Below are positions 1 through 3,617 of a stretch of 5,196 nt of DNA, in pieces. The stretch's first letter is position 1. Each line of letters opens with the position of its first letter. The stretch comes from UMGS1052 sp045532035. GTDB taxonomy: Bacteria; Bacillota; Clostridia; Oscillospirales; CAG-382. Location of the stretch: contig JAZSFD010000140.1 of the NCBI GenBank assembly GCA_045532035.1, positions 1 through 5,196 on the forward strand, written 5' to 3'. The translations under genes and the position numbers were made by a program. The notes under the pieces are model-generated. The model saw nothing but the letters and a program-made list of their open reading frames with translations, was not told where the DNA came from and did not search any database.

Positions 1-449
1 ATAACACCCATGGAACCGGACTGACGATGTACAGGGCCTACGCCGTGTGTCATTCTGAGTTTGTGGAGATTCCAACGTTTGATAGCGCCTGTGTAACCAT
101 GACCCTTTGTGATGCCGGTTACGTCTACCTTTTCGCCTGCTTCGAAGATGTCAGCCTTGATCTCGTCACCAACGTTAACCGATGCACAATCGTCAAGTCT
201 GAACTCCTTGAGGTGCTTCTTGAAAGCAACTCCTGCCTTTGTGAAATGACCCTTTGCAGGCTTTGTGAGCTTTCTTTCAACGAGGTCGGAAAATCCGAGC
301 TGAACTGCTTCGTAGCCGTCGTTTTCGACTGTCTTCTTCTGTGTTACGACACAGGGACCGGCTTCGATGACAGTAACAGGGATGACATTTCCGTTTTCGT
401 CGAAAATCTGAGTCATACCGAGTTTCTTACCGATAATACCTTTTTTCAT
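1..449 (-). CDS. rplC: 50S ribosomal protein L3, N-terminal part (cut by window edge)
   Basis: L3 is an early-assembling protein of the large ribosomal subunit; it binds 23S rRNA and an extension reaches toward the peptidyl transferase centre. Reading leftward from the ATG at 449-447, the protein begins MKKGIIGKKLGMTQIF, the hallmark start of bacterial L3. Further family blocks follow: IPVTVIEAGPCVVTQ near residues 23-37, KPAKGHFTKAGV near 63-74, and the signature region DVTGITKGHGYTGAIKRWN near 109-127. The window holds 149 whole codons of a protein usually about 205-215 residues long, so the C-terminal quarter is missing. The start is fixed by a near-perfect Shine-Dalgarno TAAGGAGG at 465-458, 8 bases upstream. 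The gene follows rpsJ on the same strand, which is the standard S10-operon order. The frame is intact and no unusual residues were seen. Confidence 0.97.
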   Translation of the reverse strand, partial: MKKGIIGKKLGMTQIFDENGNVIPVTVIEAGPCVVTQKKTVENDGYEAVQLGFSDLVERKLTKPAKGHFTKAGVAFKKHLKEFRLDDCASVNVGDEIKADIFEAGEKVDVTGITKGHGYTGAIKRWNLHKLRMTHGVGPVHRQSGSMGV

Positions 450-559
450 ATTCTTTTCCTCCTTAGGTTATTGGTTGGCCGCTTGAATTTATCCTTTCGG
501 ACAACGGACAACATGACCTGTGATGCTAAAGGCACCACTGCGACGGTAATGATCGCAGC
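450..559 (-). other. rpsJ-rplC intercistronic spacer with a hairpin and a tandem repeat
   Basis: This 110-base spacer lies inside the S10 operon. Directly after the rpsJ stop there is a 6-bp stem CTGCGA/TCGCAG (538-543 with 553-558) around a 9-base loop. It has no U-tract, so it is unlikely to be a strong terminator. Further along is a tandem 7-base repeat CGGACAA (498-504 and 505-511, plus strand). The rplC Shine-Dalgarno sits at 458-465. The hairpin could protect or process the mRNA, but this is inference. A 22-codon basic reading frame (514-446, minus strand) ends in an ATGA overlap with the rplC start. It has only a weak ribosome site and its last codons read through the rplC Shine-Dalgarno, so it is not called a gene. 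Confidence 0.4.
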
Positions 560-871
560 TTATAATTTTATTTCAATCTCAACGCCTGCAGGGAGCTCAA
601 GGCTCATAAGAGCTTCGATCGCTTTCTGCGAAGGATTCAAGATATCAATAAGTCTCTTGTGTGTGCGGAACTCAAACTGTTCTCTGGCGTCCTTATACTT
701 GTGTACCGCGCGGAGAATTGTAACGATCTCCTTGTCGGTAGGGAGCGGTATGGGACCCGAAACCTTAGCGCCGTTTCTCTTAGCTGTTTCGACGATCTTT
801 TCAGCCGCCTGATCGATAAGAGTGTGGTCGTAAGACTTAAGTCTGATTCTGATTTTTTCCTTTGCTGCCAT
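560..871 (-). CDS. rpsJ: 30S ribosomal protein S10 (NusE)
   Basis: S10 is a small-subunit head protein. As NusE it also pairs with NusB in transcription antitermination and contacts NusG in transcription-translation coupling; this is established for the family. The 103-residue product is the normal length for bacterial S10. It starts MAAKEKIRIRLKSYDHTLID and carries the conserved GPIPLPT turn at residues 39-45 (S10 signature), EQFEFRTHKRLIDI near 64-77, and a typical C-terminus ending VEIEIKL. The ATG at 871-869 is preceded by AAAAGGAGG (887-879) at 7-base spacing, which settles the start. It is the first gene of the S10 operon, with rplC 110 bases downstream. Upstream are a possible close promoter (915-942) and a strong distant one (1356-1384) that would give a leader of about 480 bases. 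Confidence 0.98.
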   Translation of the reverse strand: MAAKEKIRIRLKSYDHTLIDQAAEKIVETAKRNGAKVSGPIPLPTDKEIVTILRAVHKYKDAREQFEFRTHKRLIDILNPSQKAIEALMSLELPAGVEIEIKL

Positions 872-899
872 TGTTCTGCCTCCTTTTAAAAAGTTTTGT

Positions 900-931
900 C
901 CCTCAATCGTGCGTATTATATTAATTGAGGG
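900..931. repeat. 8-bp inverted repeat flanking a -10 box, just upstream of rpsJ
   Basis: CCCTCAAT at 900-907 and ATTGAGGG at 924-931 are perfect inverted arms separated by 16 bases. The spacer contains TATAAT on the minus strand (920-915). In DNA this could be an operator that occludes the -10 region. In a transcript starting further upstream it would form a hairpin ending 12 bases before the rpsJ Shine-Dalgarno, where it could affect translation. Both readings are inference. Confidence 0.5.
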
Positions 932-942
932 GAGCTTTTAAA
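915..942 (-). promoter_or_regulatory. Possible proximal promoter for rpsJ
   Basis: A perfect TATAAT lies at 920-915 on the minus strand. The best upstream hexamer, TTTAAA (942-937, 16-base spacing), matches the -35 consensus poorly. If active, it would start RNA near 908 and give a short leader of about 37 bases, bypassing the long leader. The -10 is convincing; the -35 is not. Confidence 0.35.
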
Positions 943-992
943 TGCGGCACAGTAATTTCTGAACACTTATCCGGGTGTTTCGTATTTTACCC

Positions 993-1051
993 AAAATAAA
1001 ACCGGATCATTTCCCACAAAAAATCGGAAGATCTTCAGGGGTGTTATCCGG
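993..1051 (-). terminator. Terminator-like stem in the S10 leader (possible attenuator)
   Basis: Read on the minus strand, CCGGAT (1051-1046) can pair with ATCCGG (1007-1002), followed at once by TTTTATTTT (1001-993). An inner TTCC/GGAA pairing (1029-1026 with 1014-1011) closes an 11-base loop, with unpaired bases between the two stems. The stem is interrupted and only moderately strong, but its position upstream of a ribosomal operon fits transcription attenuation or the 3' end of a small RNA. An alternative partner for the ATCCGG arm exists at 974-969. Confidence 0.35.
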
Positions 1052-1355
1052 GTTGGCTGTCACTATCTTCATTTTGACCGCAGTACACCCAACACGAGAG
1101 TGGACCTCGGCACACCTTACGGGCGTGCGCCTGCAAGCAGGAGCCGTTCCCAAACGGTGATTATAAAGAAAGCAACCAGCCGCGCAAAGACAATCTGCCT
1201 TCTGCGGTCAAACGAGCTCCGCTTGAAGAACTCTGCCGCATCGGCGCCTTTGCCTGTGACCAGTATTTGCTGTCGCCCGGTTATCGGACATACTCCACGG
1301 AAATTACCGCACGGTTGTGCGCAACCTCCCGCTTCATCGCATATCAAGCTCTGTT

Positions 1356-1384
1356 AGTATAACACAAAACAAAAGGAATTGCAA
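1356..1384 (-). promoter_or_regulatory. Strong sigma-A promoter for the S10 operon leader
   Basis: On the minus strand, TTGCAA (1384-1379) and TATACT (1361-1356) are separated by exactly 17 bases. A TG one base before the -10 gives an extended -10 element. Transcription would begin near 1349, about 478 bases before rpsJ. The -35 hexamer lies inside the 3' arm of the proS terminator hairpin, and the spacer contains that terminator's T-run. Confidence 0.75.
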
Positions 1385-1411
1385 GATGTTTTTGACATTT
1401 TTTGCAATTCC
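1366..1411 (-). terminator. Rho-independent terminator downstream of proS
   Basis: Perfect 10-base arms GGAATTGCAA (1375-1384) and TTGCAATTCC (1402-1411), with an inner ATGT/ACAT pairing (1386-1389 with 1395-1398), form a hairpin. On the minus strand it is followed immediately by TTTTGTTTT (1374-1366). The stem is A/T-rich, so efficiency may be moderate. It lies about 120 bases past the proS stop codon. The same arms flank and include the -35 box of the S10 promoter, so an operator role is also possible. Confidence 0.6.
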
Positions 1412-1425
1412 AAATGTAAACATTT
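1412..1425. repeat. Palindrome AAATGT-AA-ACATTT
   Basis: This perfect 6-bp inverted repeat with a 2-base centre directly abuts the terminator hairpin, upstream of the S10 promoter -35. It shares the ATGT/ACAT half-sites seen inside that hairpin (1386-1398). It could be a dimer-binding site at an upstream position, but it is A/T-rich and may be chance. Confidence 0.3.
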
Positions 1426-1440
1426 TATGAATTAGATTCA

Positions 1441-1496
1441 GGCGCATTTTCGCAAAATTTTGCCCTCGTTTCCCTGCCCGGAAAACACTCTGCGCC
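1441..1496 (-). repeat. Inverted repeat in the proS 3' untranslated region
   Basis: GGCGCATTTTC (1441-1451) faces GAAAA (1481-1485) and TGCGCC (1491-1496), with a 5-base bulge on one side. A nested palindrome GCAAAATTTTGC lies at 1452-1463. On the minus strand the fold would start about 36 bases after the proS stop. No U-tract follows, so it is more likely an mRNA 3'-end stabilising or processing structure than a terminator. The rest of 1412-1531 holds no gene that I can support. Confidence 0.35.
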
Positions 1497-1531
1497 CTAT
1501 ATATAATAATGTAACTCTTTTTGAGAAAAAA

Positions 1532-2995
1532 TCAATAAGCCTTACCCCAGCAAACAAGCTTCTTCGCAGGCTTTCCGCAGCAGACACATTTGTCCGAAAG
1601 CTGCTCCTGTTCAAAGGGAATACAGCGCGAGCCGACACCGGTAAGCTCCTTGACCTTGTCCTCGCACTCCTCTTCTCCGCACCACATTGCGCGGACAAAG
1701 CCGTCGCCGTTCTTTGCAATCGCTTCATTGATCTCATCAATTGTGGTACAGTTGTAGGTGTGCTTTTCGCGGTTTTCGTAGGCGATCTTGTAGATGCCAG
1801 AGCGAACCTCCTCAAGCTTTTCAAGAACAGTGTCCTTGAATCCTTCGAGCATATCGTCAAGAGCGATGAAGCTCTTTTCGCCGTTATGTCTTGTGACTGC
1901 AACACACTGCTTGTTTTCGATATCGCGGGGGCCGATCTCAATACGGACAGGAATACCCTTCATTTCGTATTCGGCAAACTTCCAGCCGGGGCTGTTGTCG
2001 GAATCGTCAAGCTTGACGCGCACGCCGCACGCCTTGAGCTTTTCATAAAGCTCGTTTGCCTTTTCAAGCACGCCCTCCTTATGCTGAGCCACAGGAACGA
2101 TGACGACCTGAATGGGCGCTACCGCAGGAGGAAGAACAAGACCGTTATCATCGCCGTGGGTCATAATGATAGCGCCGATAAGACGGGTGGTTGTGCCCCA
2201 CGATGTCTGATGCGGATATTCGTCCTTGTTGTCCTTCGACTTGAAGGTGATATCGAAGGCTTTTGCAAAGCCGTCGCCGAAATAGTGAGAAGTACCTGCC
2301 TGGAGAGCCTTTCCGTCGTGCATAAGCGCTTCGATGGCATATGTATCCTCTGCTCCCGCAAACTTGTCGGAGGGAGTTTTCGGACCCTTTACGACAGGCA
2401 TTGCAAGATCGTGCTCACAGACATCGGCATAGATATTGAGCATACGAAGTGTCTCTTCGACCGCCTCTTCTGCTGTGGCGTGCATGGTGTGTCCCTCCTG
2501 CCAGAGGAACTCTCTTGTACGCAGGAAAGGACGGGTAGTCTTTTCCCAGCGGACAACACTGCACCACTGGTTATAAAGCTTTGGCAGATCGCGGTAGGAG
2601 TTGATTATTTTTGCATAATGCTCGCAGAAAAGGGTCTCAGAGGTGGGACGGACGCAAAGGCGCTCGGTGAGCTTTTCGCTGCCGCCGTGAGTAACCCACG
2701 CAACCTCGGGAGCAAACCCCTCAACATGATCCTTTTCTTTATTGAGAAGTCCCTCGGGGATGAACATGGGCATATAAACATTCTCATGTCCCGTTTCCTT
2801 GAACTTTGTGTCCATGATCTTCTGGATATTTTCCCAGATGGCATAGCCGTAGGGACGGATTATCATGCAGCCCTTGACGCTCGAATAGTCGGCAAGGTCA
2901 GCGTTTTTTACGATATCGGTATACCACTGCGCGAAATCTGTGTCGCGGGAGGTAATTTTTTCGACAAGCTTCTTGTCGCCGTTGTTGTTTGCCAT
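1532..2995 (-). CDS. proS: Prolyl-tRNA synthetase, archaeal/eukaryote-type (class II)
   Basis: The enzyme charges tRNA-Pro with proline using ATP, in the cytoplasm. The 487-residue protein has the three class II motifs: motif 1 around GCMIIRPYGYAIWENIQKIM (42-61), motif 2 RWEKTTRPFLRTREFLWQEG (149-168), and motif 3 GTTTRLIGAIIMTHGDDNG (267-285). The CVRPTSET block (114-121) is the proline-pocket loop. The anticodon-binding domain follows (about 295-400). The C-terminal domain carries C439-x4-C444 and C470-x2-C473, the spacing expected of its structural zinc site, and the chain ends in Tyr, as in the archaeal/eukaryotic form. It lacks the large editing insertion of the E. coli-type enzyme. The ATG at 2995-2993 has an AGGAAGG site about 10 bases upstream. 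The gene lies 31 bases after the TSCPD gene and probably shares its transcript. The frame is intact. Confidence 0.97.
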   Translation of the reverse strand: MANNNGDKKLVEKITSRDTDFAQWYTDIVKNADLADYSSVKGCMIIRPYGYAIWENIQKIMDTKFKETGHENVYMPMFIPEGLLNKEKDHVEGFAPEVAWVTHGGSEKLTERLCVRPTSETLFCEHYAKIINSYRDLPKLYNQWCSVVRWEKTTRPFLRTREFLWQEGHTMHATAEEAVEETLRMLNIYADVCEHDLAMPVVKGPKTPSDKFAGAEDTYAIEALMHDGKALQAGTSHYFGDGFAKAFDITFKSKDNKDEYPHQTSWGTTTRLIGAIIMTHGDDNGLVLPPAVAPIQVVIVPVAQHKEGVLEKANELYEKLKACGVRVKLDDSDNSPGWKFAEYEMKGIPVRIEIGPRDIENKQCVAVTRHNGEKSFIALDDMLEGFKDTVLEKLEEVRSGIYKIAYENREKHTYNCTTIDEINEAIAKNGDGFVRAMWCGEEECEDKVKELTGVGSRCIPFEQEQLSDKCVCCGKPAKKLVCWGKAY

Positions 2996-3026
2996 TTCTG
3001 TATTTCCTTCCTATTGTTATGTCTTT

Positions 3027-3278
3027 TTATTCGTTCTCTGCATCTTTCAGTGCCTGAGCAAGCTGATCGGGGCAGGAGGTCGATTTGAAGCCGCATCTGA
3101 TTCCCGAAAGGCGTCTGATGACTTCCTCCACCGTCATTCCCTCCACAAGCTTTGAGATGCCTGCGGTGTTTCCGGCGCAGCCGCCGACAAACTGAACGCT
3201 TTTCACCACGCCGTCCTGAACATCGATATTGATGGCGCGTGAGCAGGTGCCGCAGGTCTTGTATTCGATAACGGGCAT
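3027..3278 (-). CDS. Small TSCPD-domain protein, function unknown
   Basis: This 83-residue protein is a stand-alone TSCPD-domain protein. The family is named for the Thr-Ser-Cys-Pro-Asp motif, present here at residues 67-71. Related domains occur at the C-terminus of B12-dependent ribonucleotide reductases, but the short stand-alone form has no settled function. Other conserved features are C9 and C12 (TCGTCS), FVGGCAGN (30-37), LVEGM (44-48) and the IRCG block (60-63). The five cysteines (9, 12, 34, 62, 69) suggest a metal or redox site, which is inference. A GTG three codons upstream (3287) is open, but the ATG at 3278 is preferred: GAGGTG at 3290-3285 lies at good ribosome-site spacing and overlaps that GTG. 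It is the first gene of a probable two-gene unit with proS. There are no membrane segments or signal peptide. Confidence 0.9.
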   Translation of the reverse strand: MPVIEYKTCGTCSRAINIDVQDGVVKSVQFVGGCAGNTAGISKLVEGMTVEEVIRRLSGIRCGFKSTSCPDQLAQALKDAENE

Positions 3279-3325
3279 TTGTTTCACCTCATTTATATAT
3301 TACTCCATGATATATGTTACAGAAT

Positions 3326-3354
3326 ATTATATCACACTTTTTTTCAAAAGACAA
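3326..3354 (-). promoter_or_regulatory. Sigma-A promoter for the TSCPD gene and proS
   Basis: On the minus strand, TTGTCT (3354-3349), a 17-base spacer and a perfect TATAAT (3331-3326) form a good promoter. TGA immediately before the -10 gives an extended -10. The predicted start near 3319 gives a 5' UTR of about 40 bases. A/T tracts just upstream (3359-3383) may act as an UP element or intrinsic bend. Confidence 0.75.
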
Positions 3355-3435
3355 CACGAAAAATGATTTTTTTGAGCTTTTTTAAGAAATTATGTGCACA
3401 AAACCCGCCTGTCATCCCTCTTTTACTCGACACAC

Positions 3436-3453
3436 TTGCCAATTTATTAACAA
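3436..3453. promoter_or_regulatory. Rex-like operator candidate upstream of pckA
   Basis: TTGCCAA-TTTA-TTAACAA matches the known Rex operator pattern TTGTTAA-N4-TTAACAA at 12 of 14 arm positions, with the correct 4-base centre. Rex is the NADH/NAD+-sensing repressor found widely in Firmicutes. The site is 45 bases upstream of the main pckA -35. It overlaps the -35 of a weaker possible upstream promoter (TTGCCA 3436-3441, 16 bases, TATCAT 3458-3463). That Rex controls pckA here is inference; the region is A/T-rich and chance matches occur. Confidence 0.4.
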
Positions 3454-3497
3454 TCTGTATCATTTATCGCAAATAAAGCAAAATACCAAAAAAAGTC

Positions 3498-3526
3498 TTG
3501 CAAATCGGAAAAATATGGGGTATAAT
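3498..3526 (+). promoter_or_regulatory. Main sigma-A promoter of pckA
   Basis: TTGCAA (3498-3503), a 17-base spacer and a perfect TATAAT (3521-3526) match the consensus closely. RNA would start near 3533, giving an untranslated leader of about 85 bases. It is divergent from the TSCPD/proS promoter, with about 145 bases between the two -35 boxes. Confidence 0.8.
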
Positions 3527-3543
3527 TAAAATGGCTTAGGATT

Positions 3544-3576
3544 GTGGAGTGCGTTAAGTTTTTGACACACTTCCAC
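3544..3576 (+). promoter_or_regulatory. Stem-loop in the pckA 5' untranslated region
   Basis: GTGGAGTG (3544-3551) can pair with CACTTCCAC (3568-3576), giving 8 base pairs with one bulged T and a 16-base loop. The stem begins about 11 bases into the predicted transcript. A competing pairing GTTAA (3553-3557) with TTAAC (3580-3584) uses the loop. It may stabilise the mRNA 5' end or act as a regulatory site. It does not cover the Shine-Dalgarno (3603-3610). Confidence 0.35.
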
Positions 3577-3617
3577 CCTTTAACAAGTAAATTTTATCCA
3601 TAAAAGGAGGCAAAATA

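Larger units (their letters stand above)
872..1349 (-). ncRNA. Long structured leader of the S10 operon, or a separate small RNA (candidate)
   Basis: This 480-base stretch between the rpsJ start and the predicted transcription start near 1349 has no reading frame that resembles a protein family. It is richer in G+C than the flanking intergenic DNA and packed with short inverted repeats. On the plus strand these include GGTTG/CAACC (1313-1326), CGCAC/GTGCG (1308-1321), GCCG/CGGC (1235-1245), a two-part stem CTTC-GCGG/CCGC-GAAG (1199-1228), CCGTT/AACGG (1144-1157) and CCTGC/GCAGG (1130-1141). I looked for hallmarks of RNase P RNA, tmRNA and SRP RNA and saw none. Ribosomal protein operons often have leaders bound by one of their own products, so an autoregulatory leader is the leading inference. 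A stand-alone RNA ending at the terminator-like stem near 993-1051 is the alternative. Confidence 0.45.

Noticed and set aside
27..812. 261-codon open frame on the plus strand across rplC and rpsJ
   Set aside because: It runs antisense through two confidently identified ribosomal protein genes and the spacer between them.
1160..1188. Promoter-like TTGCGC-16-TATAAT on the minus strand inside the leader
   Set aside because: The -35 is poor and the region is strongly structured; the upstream promoter at 1356-1384 is far better. Kept only as a remote possibility.
1281..1337. 18-codon leader-peptide-like frame MKREVAHNRAVISVEYVR early in the S10 leader
   Set aside because: It starts about 12 bases after the predicted transcript start with no Shine-Dalgarno, and lacks a run of regulatory codons.
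1117..1347. 76-codon minus-strand frame (and overlapping plus-strand frames at 975-1160 and 1100-1357) in the rpsJ upstream region
   Set aside because: No recognisable domain, an alternative TTG start at the 5' end of the predicted transcript without a ribosome site, and the bases are better explained by RNA hairpins.
1460..3088. Long open frame of 542 codons on the plus strand opposite proS
   Set aside because: It is an antisense shadow of proS, whose 487-residue product has all class II synthetase motifs; the plus-strand product resembles no family I know and has no ribosome site.
3279..3287. GTG start three codons upstream for the TSCPD protein
   Set aside because: The GTG is part of the GAGGTG ribosome binding site that serves the ATG at 3278.
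3393..3400. Perfect 8-base palindrome TGTGCACA between the divergent promoters
   Set aside because: Flanking bases do not extend the symmetry, and an isolated 8-mer palindrome is easily chance.
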